Made by a program: the position numbers and the translations under genes. DNA of 64,000 bases. Origin: JABSQH01 sp965230015 (GTDB taxonomy: Bacteria > Actinomycetota > Acidimicrobiia > Acidimicrobiales > Ilumatobacteraceae). The stretch spans positions 1 to 64,000 of the forward strand of contig CBDDKF010000021.1 of the NCBI GenBank assembly GCA_965230015.1, given 5' to 3'. The notes beneath the pieces were generated by a model. It had not been told where the DNA came from, made no database searches, and saw only the letters and a list, made by a program, of their open reading frames with translations. Positions 33,898-42,274 of this stretch are shown here, piece after piece (position 1 is the first letter of the stretch; each line of letters opens with the position of its first letter).

Positions 33898-35178
33898 ATG
33901 CGATCTCCTGCCGTTGCGCTCGCCATCGCCGTCGCGCTCGTCGTTGCCGCGTGTGGCGACGACGGCGACGACGCAAGTACCACCGACACTGTCAGCACCA
34001 CGTCGCCGGCCCCCGCCTCGACCAGCCCGTCTGGCGTCGCCGTCGAGGGCGGCGAATTGCAGATCGTCGACGACGAACTCGACGCCGACACCTCCGCGGC
34101 GCTGGCCGCTGCGGCGACCGAATCGTTCGCTGCGGTGTCCGCCCCCGGCGCGGTCATGGGTGTCCGCACCCCCGACGGCACGTGGGTCGCCACCATCGGC
34201 TCGGCCGACATCGAGGGCTCAGCACCGATGACCGCCGATGTCCACCAGCGAATCGGCAGCGTCACCAAGACGTTTGCTGTCACGGCGTTACTGCAGCTCG
34301 CCGAGGCTGGCGAACTGAGTCTCGACGACCCGATCGGTGACTACGTCGACGGCACGCCGAACCCCGATGCCACGCTGCGCCAGTTGGCCGCGATGCAGAG
34401 CGGCATCCCGTCGTACACGTTCGACGAGACGTTCCAAGCGACGCTGTTCAACGAGCCCACCACCGAGTGGACACCCGAAGAGCTCGTCGGTCTGGTCGCC
34501 GGCGTCGAACCCGACTTCGCCCCAGGCGAGGAGTTCTTCTACTCCAACACCAACACGGTGTTGCTCGGGCAGGTGATCGAACAGGTCACCGGTGAGCCGA
34601 TCGCCGAGGTGCTCCAGCGCCAGATCTTCGAGCCGCTGGGGCTCACGGGCACGGTCTTCCCGACCGATGCGTCGATTCCCGACCCTCACGCCCAGGGCTA
34701 CAGCACACAAGGGCAAGACGACGGCGTCCCCGTCGATGCCACCGACTGGGATCCGTCGTGGGCGTTCACCGCCGGTGCAATGATCTCGACGCTCGACGAC
34801 CTGTTGATTTACGGCGAGGCATTGGCCACGGGCGACGGCTTGCTCGGGCCGGAACTGCAGGACGAGCGCATTGAGTCGACGGTCACGGACGTCCCGCCCA
34901 ACAGTCCGGAACGGTCCTACGGAATCGGCATCGGCGCGCAGCAGGGGTGGTACGGCCACAGCGGCGAACTGCCGGGCTTCAACACCCTCGTGCAGCACCA
35001 CCTCGACGAGGGCATCACCGTGGTGGTGCTGGCCAACAGCGACATCAAGTCGGGCGAGTGCCCGCCGGATCTCGGGGCGTTGCCAGACGGCCGGACCACC
35101 GGTCCGTGCAAGGACCCGGCGATCTTCATCGGCGATGCGCTCACCGCAGCGATGGGCCTGCCGTTCGCGGTGAGCTGA
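33898..35178 (+). CDS. Lipoprotein serine hydrolase of beta-lactamase family
   Basis: A 426-residue lipoprotein (lipobox VVAAC, Cys19) with an intact class C-type catalytic set: RIGSVTKTF (Ser121, Lys124), FFYSNTN (Tyr215, Asn217) and GWYGHSGELPG for the third motif. Relatives are D-alanyl-D-alanine peptidases, esterases and beta-lactamases; peptidoglycan or ester hydrolysis is more likely than antibiotic resistance. GAGAGG precedes the ATG. Its 3' end overlaps the convergent alanine symporter gene by 38 bases. Confidence 0.88.
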   Translation: MRSPAVALAIAVALVVAACGDDGDDASTTDTVSTTSPAPASTSPSGVAVEGGELQIVDDELDADTSAALAAAATESFAAVSAPGAVMGVRTPDGTWVATIGSADIEGSAPMTADVHQRIGSVTKTFAVTALLQLAEAGELSLDDPIGDYVDGTPNPDATLRQLAAMQSGIPSYTFDETFQATLFNEPTTEWTPEELVGLVAGVEPDFAPGEEFFYSNTNTVLLGQVIEQVTGEPIAEVLQRQIFEPLGLTGTVFPTDASIPDPHAQGYSTQGQDDGVPVDATDWDPSWAFTAGAMISTLDDLLIYGEALATGDGLLGPELQDERIESTVTDVPPNSPERSYGIGIGAQQGWYGHSGELPGFNTLVQHHLDEGITVVVLANSDIKSGECPPDLGALPDGRTTGPCKDPAIFIGDALTAAMGLPFAVS

Positions 35179-36631
35179 TCGGCTGATCCCAGTCCGCGGC
35201 ATCGAGTTCGAACTCGGGGAACGCCGCAGGGTCGAATTCGGGTTCGCGTCCCTCGGCGCGCTGGGCGAAGTAGTCCTTGACGACCCGCACGGCCTTTGGG
35301 GCCAGCAGCACCACGGCGATCAGGTTGAGCACGGCGAGCACACCGATCGTGGCGTCGGCCAGTTCCCACACGTCGGTGGCGGCGGCGACCGACGACACCA
35401 CGGTGACCACCAGTACCAGCGCACGCACGGCCCAGATCAGCCGCTTGTCGTTGCGCAGGAACGACACTGCGTTCTCGCCGTAGTAGCTCACGGCGATGAG
35501 GGTGGTGAAGGCGAAGAACACCAGGCACACGGCGACGAACTGGCTGCCCCATCCGCCGACCACGTTGGCCAGGCTGTCCTGGGTGAGGGTCACGCCGTTG
35601 GTGGCCGACGAGTAGCCCGGCTGCCAGACCCCGCCGAGCAGGATGATCAGCGCGGTGACGGTGCACAACACGATCGTGTCGACGAACACGCCCACCGCCT
35701 GCACCAGGCCCTGTGCGGCGGGATGCTTCACGTCGGCGGCCGACGCGATGTTGGGAGTCGAGCCCATGCCGGCCTCGTTGGAGAAGAGGCCGCGCCGGAG
35801 CCCCTGCACGATGCCTGCCGATACGGCGTAGCCGACGGCTCCGCCTGCGGCCTCGCGCAGACCGAACGCGCCGAGCACGATGTCGGCGAGCGCGGACGGC
35901 ACCTGGCTGATGTTGAGCAACACCACGACGACACCGGCGGTCAGATACAGCACCGCCATCATCGGCGCGACGATCTCGGCGAACGAGGTGATCCGCCGGA
36001 CGCCGCCGAAGATCACCAGTCCGGCGACGGCTGCGGCGACGATGCCAGAGAGCAGCGGCGGCACGCCGAAGGCGGCATCCACCGTGGTCGCCAACGTGTT
36101 CGACTGCACCGACACGATGCCGATCGGGAACGCGACGATCATCACGACCGAGAAGATGACTCCCGCCCACCGGGCGCGCAGGCCGTGCTGCATGTAGTAC
36201 GCCGGGCCACCCCGGTACACGTGCTCGCCGTTGCGCTCGGCGCGGCGCCGGTAGATCTGGCCCAGGGTGTTCTCGACGATTGCGGTGGTCATGCCGAGCA
36301 GGGCGACCATCCACATCCAGAACACGGCGCCAGGGCCGCCGAGGGTGATGGCGATCGCCACGCCGACGATGTTGCCGGCACCGATCCGACCGCCGAGCCC
36401 GACGGCGAACACGCGAAATGACGACACGCCGTCGGAGTGATCGGGTCGGAAGCTGTGGCGCAGCGCGTCGATGAAGGCGCCGGGCTTACGGAACTGCACC
36501 CCGCGTAGCCGCAGCGTGAAGTAGATGCCCGCACCGCCGAGCAGCAGGCCGAGCAGACCGAGAGTCAGTGGGCCGGGCAGGGCGCCGGATCCCCACAGCA
36601 GCTCGTTCAGGCGATCCATAGGTTCGGGCAT
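35141..36631 (-). CDS. Sodium:alanine symporter family (AGCS) transporter
   Basis: A 496-residue amino-acid:cation symporter with about 11 helices. Family landmarks are FRVFAVGLGGRIGAGNIVGV, GPGAVFWMWMVALLGM, GGPAYYMQ and GLFSNEAGMGSTPNIAS. It imports alanine or glycine with Na+ or H+. The cytoplasmic C-terminus is acidic (EFDPAAFPEFELDAADWDQ). ATG 36631 is one of several possible starts (also 36619). The 38-base tail-to-tail overlap with the upstream hydrolase gene is unusual but leaves both frames intact. Confidence 0.93.
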   Translation of the reverse strand: MPEPMDRLNELLWGSGALPGPLTLGLLGLLLGGAGIYFTLRLRGVQFRKPGAFIDALRHSFRPDHSDGVSSFRVFAVGLGGRIGAGNIVGVAIAITLGGPGAVFWMWMVALLGMTTAIVENTLGQIYRRRAERNGEHVYRGGPAYYMQHGLRARWAGVIFSVVMIVAFPIGIVSVQSNTLATTVDAAFGVPPLLSGIVAAAVAGLVIFGGVRRITSFAEIVAPMMAVLYLTAGVVVVLLNISQVPSALADIVLGAFGLREAAGGAVGYAVSAGIVQGLRRGLFSNEAGMGSTPNIASAADVKHPAAQGLVQAVGVFVDTIVLCTVTALIILLGGVWQPGYSSATNGVTLTQDSLANVVGGWGSQFVAVCLVFFAFTTLIAVSYYGENAVSFLRNDKRLIWAVRALVLVVTVVSSVAAATDVWELADATIGVLAVLNLIAVVLLAPKAVRVVKDYFAQRAEGREPEFDPAAFPEFELDAADWDQPISSPRTAGPSLR

Positions 36632-36688
36632 CACACCAGGGCGCACCGGTGCGCAACCTGAACGGATCCTGAGCGTTCGTCGACGGTG

Positions 36689-37441
36689 TTACTGGGCGGC
36701 GTTCGCCATCAGCGCACGCGACAGGGCGGACGCCGCGGCCACAACGTGCTCGCCGACCTCGTCGACTCGATCGGTTAGGCGCGCCGGAGTGCTCGACACC
36801 GACAATGCGGCGACCGGTTGGCTATCGACCACCACGGCGGCTGCGACTGCGGCAACTGCGTCGTCCCACTCGCCGACGTTGGCCGCATAGCCGCGTCGAC
36901 CAATCTCCAGAAGCTGCGCATCGAGCAGCTCACGGTCGGCGAGCGTGGCGTCGGTCAACGGAGCGAGTCGCTCCGGGAGGTGTCGGTTGCGTTCGTCCGA
37001 CTCCATCACGGCGAGCATGGCCTTGCCGGTCGCTGCGGCATACGCAGGGACGCGGTATCCGACGGGGATCACCAGCTGAATGGGGCCCGGAGACGTGACG
37101 CGATCGAGCAGTACGACGTCGAGGCCATCGAGCTCCACGAGGTGCACTGCGTCGCCGGTGCGATCGCGCAGATCGAGCATCACCGACTGTGCGGCCGCGA
37201 GCAGCTCGATCGGGCCGCGCTGTGTGGTCAGTTGTCGGAGACGGCTCGACAGGTCCCATGCCGTGCGGCCACCCGCCGTGGACGCCCGCCCGGCGATCCA
37301 ACCAGCTTCGGCCAGCGTCTCCAGACAACGTTGCACCGTGCTCTTGGCGATGCCTGTGCGCCGAGCGAGCTCGCCGACGCCAGCGGGACCGCCCGTCGCC
37401 AGCGACTCGACGATCACGATCGCGTTGCGCACCGATTTCAC
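36689..37441 (-). CDS. IclR-family regulator
   Basis: A 250-residue regulator with an N-terminal winged helix (GVGELARRTGIAKSTVQRCLETLAEAGW, without the middle) and a C-terminal GAF-like effector domain (YRVPAYAAATGKAMLA). IclR proteins sense small organic acids. GTG 37441 is used because TGAGG lies eight bases upstream, inside the end of the previous gene. As the last gene of a minus-strand run (CoA transferase, hydratase, amidase, racemase, glyoxalase-like), it is the likely regulator of that pathway. Confidence 0.88.
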   Translation of the reverse strand: MKSVRNAIVIVESLATGGPAGVGELARRTGIAKSTVQRCLETLAEAGWIAGRASTAGGRTAWDLSSRLRQLTTQRGPIELLAAAQSVMLDLRDRTGDAVHLVELDGLDVVLLDRVTSPGPIQLVIPVGYRVPAYAAATGKAMLAVMESDERNRHLPERLAPLTDATLADRELLDAQLLEIGRRGYAANVGEWDDAVAAVAAAVVVDSQPVAALSVSSTPARLTDRVDEVGEHVVAAASALSRALMANAAQ

Positions 37442-37451
37442 AGCGGGGGCC

Positions 37452-38120
37452 TCACACCAGCGTGAACCGGATCCCACCGATGTCGTGACGCTCGCCAACC
37501 GCATCTCGATCGACGGCCCGCAGCTCGACGCCGACGATGCCGTCGTGCTCCACGCCGTCTCCCTCGACGAATCGCACCGCCTCGTCGACGTCGAGTTCAG
37601 CCCACCGAGCTGCAGTGCGTTCGGGTTCGGTTGCCGCCACGACGACCCCGGTGATGCCGTCGACCCTGGCACCAGGTGTCTCCATCGTCGGCCACTTCGG
37701 GCCGCCCCACCGCCAGCTGCCCGCGGGCTGCGGTTCGTCGATCGACACGATTGCGCCACCGACGTCACGGGGATGGAGGTGGCGCCCGCGGATGCCCGGG
37801 AAGTCGCCCTGCCACACGATGCGCACACCGAGCGCCTCCAGCCGCTCGACGCGTGCATCGAGATCGTCGACCTCGTAGATCGCCATGTACCCACCCGGTC
37901 CGCCCCGACGGGTGAGCAGGCGACCCGCAGTGGTGCCGTCCTCGATGGGCGAGAGCACTTCGAGGAACTGGTCGCCGACCAGGAGCAACGCGTTGCGCAG
38001 TCCGAACTCGGCAACGCCGGGGTCGTGGAAGCACACCTCGACACCGAACGTTGCGACGAGTTGCTCGACGACGGGATCGAGGTCGGCAGCGATCATCGCC
38101 ACCTGGCGCAGCCGGATCAT
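37452..38120 (-). CDS. Glyoxalase/VOC-fold protein
   Basis: A 222-residue protein of two VOC-like modules. It opens IRLRQVAMIAADLDPVVEQL and continues GGYMAIYEVDDLDARVERLEALGVRIVW with a PRDVGGAIVSIDEPQP strand, typical of Glyoxalase_3 and related proteins. Metal ligands are incomplete compared with glyoxalase I, so it may bind a ligand or act as an epimerase. It overlaps the racemase gene by four bases and is followed ten bases later by iclR. Confidence 0.75.
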   Translation of the reverse strand: MIRLRQVAMIAADLDPVVEQLVATFGVEVCFHDPGVAEFGLRNALLLVGDQFLEVLSPIEDGTTAGRLLTRRGGPGGYMAIYEVDDLDARVERLEALGVRIVWQGDFPGIRGRHLHPRDVGGAIVSIDEPQPAGSWRWGGPKWPTMETPGARVDGITGVVVAATEPERTAARWAELDVDEAVRFVEGDGVEHDGIVGVELRAVDRDAVGERHDIGGIRFTLV

Positions 38121-38809
38121 GTCGGCCTGTCTAGTCCGGCCAACAACGCCCGGGCGACCAGCGTGGTGACGTCGACGAGTCGTGCGTCGTTGCGTGCGGC
38201 GATCAGCGGCAGCTCGGTGCACGCCAAGAGGAATGTGCTGCCGCCGGTGCGTGCGCACAACGAGTCGAGTCGCTCATCGAGGCCCACCCACGGTGGACCG
38301 ACCCTCTTCACATCGAGGATCAACTCGTGGAGCTCGTCGAGATGAGATGCCGACAGCGTCCGCAGCGACGCGGCGTACTGGCGATACGGCGACCGTTCAC
38401 CGAGGGCCGCGACCGGGCGTGCGCCGAGCAGCACCGGCGCGTCGCCACGATGATCCTCGAGGAACTCGCCGAGCACCGCGGTGAACGTGACCAGGTGCGC
38501 GGCATGACCGGCGGCGACCACGTCGGGAGCAATCGCGTTCAACGTGTTGCAGGCGACTGCCCAACGCGCACAGGCCGGGTCGAGCACGGCGGCGTGTTCG
38601 ACCACGACCGGCACTACCTGGTCGTAGGTCTCGTCCATCGCCATCGACGCGCCGAGGCGCGGGTCGCTGCGCACGAGCACCGACGGTGCGTCACGATCGC
38701 CCCGATATCCCTCGCCGAGCTGAGCGCGTCGTTCGCTGAGCACCGCCTGCCACAGGTCGATCCCGGCCTCGGGACCGGACCCAGCGAGGATCCCGATGTC
38801 GAACCGCAT
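38117..38809 (-). CDS. Aspartate/glutamate racemase-family protein
   Basis: A 230-residue cofactor-independent racemase. The two catalytic Cys lie in VACNTLNAI and FLLACTELPL, the standard pair on opposite domains. The N-terminal strand IGILAGSGPEAG binds the substrate carboxylate. Close relatives racemise aspartate, glutamate or hydantoins. The start ATG 38809 is 13 bases after the amidase stop, and the 3' end overlaps the VOC gene (ATGA). In an operon with an amidase it could handle chiral amides or hydantoin-like compounds. Confidence 0.85.
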   Translation of the reverse strand: MRFDIGILAGSGPEAGIDLWQAVLSERRAQLGEGYRGDRDAPSVLVRSDPRLGASMAMDETYDQVVPVVVEHAAVLDPACARWAVACNTLNAIAPDVVAAGHAAHLVTFTAVLGEFLEDHRGDAPVLLGARPVAALGERSPYRQYAASLRTLSASHLDELHELILDVKRVGPPWVGLDERLDSLCARTGGSTFLLACTELPLIAARNDARLVDVTTLVARALLAGLDRPT

Positions 38810-38822
38810 GTGTCGATCGGCG

Positions 38823-40295
38823 TCAGTCTGTAGCAAACGACGGCCACCAGGCGGGCCAACCCAGCTCGTCTTCGAGTGTCTGAGCGACGGCGAGCAGCAG
38901 ATCCTCGCGACCGTGAGCGGCGACCAGCTGCACCGCCGTCGGTGGCGTGACGCCGTCGTCGGCCGGCAGCACCGGCACCACGATCGCCGGGTGGCCGGTG
39001 GCGTTGAACGGGTACGTGAACCACGCCAGCGGAAATCCGGCGCCCATCGTGCCGAGCGGGTCGTCGGCGGTCTCCTTCAGTTCCCCGATCAACGGGACAT
39101 CGCGGCCCAACGCAGGGGTGAGCAGCAGGTCGTGGCCGGGTGCGTCGTCTCGCTGCGGCTCGGTGCGCCACCACGAACTCACGGCGCGTGCCCACTGCTG
39201 TTCGCGGCCGAGCTCCTCGATCACCACAGGTCCCTGCGACGACGCCGCCAACTCGAACATCGCCCACGTGCGCGGCTCGACGTCGTCGACCGTCATCGGA
39301 CGACCGAGCGCCCCCTCGATCGTGGTCCGCAGGGCCGCCCGTTCCGCGGCGTACAGGTTGGGCGTACGCAAGGGCTCGTCGAGCGCTGCCGGATGTGCCG
39401 CGTCGACGACATAGCCGATCTCACCGAGGAGGGCAGCTGCGGTTTCGACCGCACGCCGATTGCGCTCGCCGCAGTCCCCTACCCGATCCATCGCGCCCGG
39501 CGCCCGATCGAGCAGACCGATGCGCAACCGCTCGGGCGCGCGGCGAGCGGACTCCGCCCACGGGGTCGATGGCCGTGGCAACGCATACGGCTCGCCGGGC
39601 AGCGCGCCGGCCGTGGCATCGAGCAGCGCAGCGACGTCGCGCACGGTGCGCGCCACATGGCCTTCGACCTTGGTGCCTCGCCCTTCTGCGCCAGGGGCGT
39701 TGGTGATGCGCCCGCGGCTCACCTTCAGACCGACGAGCCCGTTGCACGCGGCTGGAATGCGCAGCGACCCGCCTCCATCGCTGGCGTTGGCCGCCGGGAC
39801 GATGCCGGCGGCGACGATCGCCGCAGCGCCGCCGCTCGAACCACCCACCGACCGATCGAGCGCCCACGGGTTGCGACACACTCCGTGTGCATCGGGCTCG
39901 GTGGTCGGCGGGCCGAAGGCCAACTCCGGCAGGTTCGTACGACCGATCGACACCAGCCCGGCGTTGCGGTAGCGCGTCGCCAACTCGGTCGTGTACTCGG
40001 CCCGTCGGTCGATCTCGACGAAGGCGCGCATCGCCCACGTCGACGGCTCCCCGGCAATGGTGCACTTCCAGTCCTTGACGGCGAAGGGCACGCCGGCGAA
40101 CGGACCGTTGCCGCTGTCGGCCGCTTCGGCGGCGGCGAGTTCGAATCGGCGATGGACGATGGAGTTGATGGTTGGATCGAGCCGCTCCGCTCGACGTATC
40201 GCCTCGTCAACTGCCGCCTTGGGAGCGATCTCGCCCGTGCGGACTAGCTCGGCTTGGCCGACGGCGTCGTGCTGCCAGATCTGTGATGCGCTCAT
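38823..40295 (-). CDS. Amidase-signature hydrolase
   Basis: A 490-residue amidase-signature enzyme with a Ser-cisSer-Lys triad. Visible elements are AVKDWKCTIAG (Lys), the Gly/Ser-rich VGGSSGGAAAIVAAG and ASDGGGSLRIPAACNG (nucleophile loop). It hydrolyses carboxamides, ureas or similar bonds in the cytoplasm. It is too far from GatA context to be the tRNA amidotransferase, since GatB and GatC are absent. Its ATG overlaps the stop of the hydratase gene (ATGA), placing it in the CoA-linked catabolic operon. Confidence 0.9.
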   Translation of the reverse strand: MSASQIWQHDAVGQAELVRTGEIAPKAAVDEAIRRAERLDPTINSIVHRRFELAAAEAADSGNGPFAGVPFAVKDWKCTIAGEPSTWAMRAFVEIDRRAEYTTELATRYRNAGLVSIGRTNLPELAFGPPTTEPDAHGVCRNPWALDRSVGGSSGGAAAIVAAGIVPAANASDGGGSLRIPAACNGLVGLKVSRGRITNAPGAEGRGTKVEGHVARTVRDVAALLDATAGALPGEPYALPRPSTPWAESARRAPERLRIGLLDRAPGAMDRVGDCGERNRRAVETAAALLGEIGYVVDAAHPAALDEPLRTPNLYAAERAALRTTIEGALGRPMTVDDVEPRTWAMFELAASSQGPVVIEELGREQQWARAVSSWWRTEPQRDDAPGHDLLLTPALGRDVPLIGELKETADDPLGTMGAGFPLAWFTYPFNATGHPAIVVPVLPADDGVTPPTAVQLVAAHGREDLLLAVAQTLEDELGWPAWWPSFATD

Positions 40296-41074
40296 CGGCG
40301 TTCGTACACCCCTGCTCGTTTCTCGAAGAAGGCGGTCAGCGCCTCGGCGTGATCGCGGGTGCGGAACAGGCGGGCGAACGACCGCGCCTGGAGCTTCGTC
40401 GCCTCGGATTCGTCGAGGTCGATCGACTCGTTCATGCACTGTTTGGTCGTCTCGACCGACAGTGGCGAGCGGCTGGCGATCCGTTCGGCGATAGCGACGG
40501 CCCGATCACCGAGTTCGTCGGATCCGACCAGCTCGGTCACGAGCCCCCAGTCGAGCGCCTGCTGACCACGGCACGACCACCCGGTGAGCAGCATGTGCCG
40601 GGCGCGAGCATCGCCGATGGCTCGCGTGAGCCCGCGGAAGTTGGCCACCAGGCCGACGTTCACCCCGGCTGCACCGAAGTTGACCTTGTCGTCGCCGATG
40701 CGAATGTCGCAGCACAACGCCAGTTCCAACCCGCCGCCGTGGGCTGCGCCGTTGACCGCGGCGATCACCGGGACGCGGTGGTGGCGGATGGCGTCGAGGA
40801 GGCGGCCGATGCCGCCGAGGAACTCGCCAACCTCGTCGCGCTCGATGTCTTGTTCTTCGCGCAGGTCGGCCCCCGCACAGAAGTGGCGGCCGGCGCCGGT
40901 GATGATGATCGCCCGCACCCCGTGGTCGTCGCTCGCGGTGTCGAGCAGATCGGCGATCGCGCGCTGTGCAGCACTGTCGATTGCGTTCACCGGCGGCCGG
41001 TCGATGGTGATGCGCAGCACGTGCGGCGCCGGTCGGTCAGCGCGCACCACGTCGGCCGTCGGCTCACTGCTCAT
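40292..41074 (-). CDS. Enoyl-CoA hydratase/isomerase-family protein
   Basis: A 260-residue crotonase. The oxyanion-hole segments are HFCAGADLREE and GAAHGGGLELALCCD. The Glu that normally follows in the FGxPE block of hydratases is not seen: the segment reads FGAAGVNVGLV. This points to an isomerase, hydrolase or other crotonase chemistry rather than plain hydration. It overlaps both neighbours by four bases (CoA transferase upstream, amidase downstream), so the three are made together. Confidence 0.88.
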   Translation of the reverse strand: MSSEPTADVVRADRPAPHVLRITIDRPPVNAIDSAAQRAIADLLDTASDDHGVRAIIITGAGRHFCAGADLREEQDIERDEVGEFLGGIGRLLDAIRHHRVPVIAAVNGAAHGGGLELALCCDIRIGDDKVNFGAAGVNVGLVANFRGLTRAIGDARARHMLLTGWSCRGQQALDWGLVTELVGSDELGDRAVAIAERIASRSPLSVETTKQCMNESIDLDESEATKLQARSFARLFRTRDHAEALTAFFEKRAGVYERR

Positions 41075-42261
41075 GTGGCCTCCGCCTCCGGCTCGGCGAC
41101 CGCTCCCGCTTCGAACAATGCGTCGATCTCGTCGCTGCCGAACCCTCGCTCGGCGAGCACCTCGCGCGAGTGCTCGCCCAACCCTGGGGTGGCGGAACGC
41201 ACCGTCATCGGCGTGTCGGAGAACTTGACCGCATGCCCGATCCGACGGGCCGCACCATCGCCTTCGACCATGTCGGTGGCGACCACCTGGGGGTCGTCCC
41301 ACACCTCGTCGAGTCGGTGGACCGGTCCGGACGCCACGTTCGCGTCGTGCAGCAGCGAACTCCATGCTTCGGTCGATCGAGTGCGTGTGGTCGTGGCGAT
41401 CTCGTCGGCCAGCTCGGCTCGGTTGGCCAGACGGCGGCGGGCGCTGCGGAATCGCTCGTCGTCGACCAGGTCGTTGCGTTCGAGCGTTGCGCAGAGGGCG
41501 ACCCAGGCGTCTTGCGTGGGTGCGGCGATCGTGATCCATCCATCGGCGGTGGGAAACGCCTCGTACGGCGCCGACAGCCGATGGGCCGAGCCGCCGGCTT
41601 CGGCGAGCACGCCCTGCTGGAACCACGACATCGCTTCCCACACGAGGTAGGCGATCGACGACTCGAGCAACGAGGTGGTCACGGTCTGGCCCTCACCGGT
41701 CACGCTGCGCCGGACCAGGGCGGCGTTGATCCCCATGGTGGCGAACACTGCGGCGTTGAGATCGGCGAGGGGCACGCCGGCTTTGCATGGATCGCCGCCC
41801 ACCTCGCCGGTGATCGACATGATGCCGCTCATCCCCTGCGCCATCAGGTCGAACCCGCTCTGATCGGCACGCGGCCCGACCGCCCCGAATCCCGAGATCG
41901 AGCAGTACACCAGGCGGGGGTTGATCGCCCGCAGGTCGTCGGGGCCGAGACCATGCTTGGCGAGCGTGCCAGGACGATGGTTCTCCACCACCACGTCGGC
42001 GGTTTCGGCGAGACGCCGCAATGCATCGGCGCCGTGTGGGTTGCGGTAGTCGATGGCAATGGAGCGCTTGTTGCGGTTCATCGTGCCGAAGGCGTCGACG
42101 CCCTCGCCCGCCCAGCGCGTGAGGTCGCCGATGCCGGGCCGCTCGACCTTGATCACATCGGCCCCGAGATCGGCGAGCAACATCCCGCAATAGGCACCGG
42201 CCATCACCTGAGTGATGTCGAGCACGGTGATGCCGTCGAGTGCCCCTGGACTGTTGGTCAT
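41071..42261 (-). CDS. CaiB/BaiF family CoA transferase (class III)
   Basis: A 396-residue family III CoA transferase. The N-terminal GITVLDITQVMAGAYCGMLLAD, VIKVERP and SIAIDYRNP segments are characteristic; Asp138 in QSGFDLMAQG is the likely covalent carboxylate. These enzymes move CoA between acids through an anhydride intermediate. GGAGG lies five bases before the ATG. It is the first enzyme of the catabolic run and likely activates the substrate as a CoA thioester. Confidence 0.92.
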   Translation of the reverse strand: MTNSPGALDGITVLDITQVMAGAYCGMLLADLGADVIKVERPGIGDLTRWAGEGVDAFGTMNRNKRSIAIDYRNPHGADALRRLAETADVVVENHRPGTLAKHGLGPDDLRAINPRLVYCSISGFGAVGPRADQSGFDLMAQGMSGIMSITGEVGGDPCKAGVPLADLNAAVFATMGINAALVRRSVTGEGQTVTTSLLESSIAYLVWEAMSWFQQGVLAEAGGSAHRLSAPYEAFPTADGWITIAAPTQDAWVALCATLERNDLVDDERFRSARRRLANRAELADEIATTTRTRSTEAWSSLLHDANVASGPVHRLDEVWDDPQVVATDMVEGDGAARRIGHAVKFSDTPMTVRSATPGLGEHSREVLAERGFGSDEIDALFEAGAVAEPEAEAT

Positions 42262-42274
42262 CTCATCCTCCACT

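Noticed and set aside
33898..35178. Antibiotic-resistance beta-lactamase
   Set aside because: Fold and motifs also fit peptidases and esterases, and the third motif is HSG. Lipoprotein pairing and chromosomal context do not support a resistance call.
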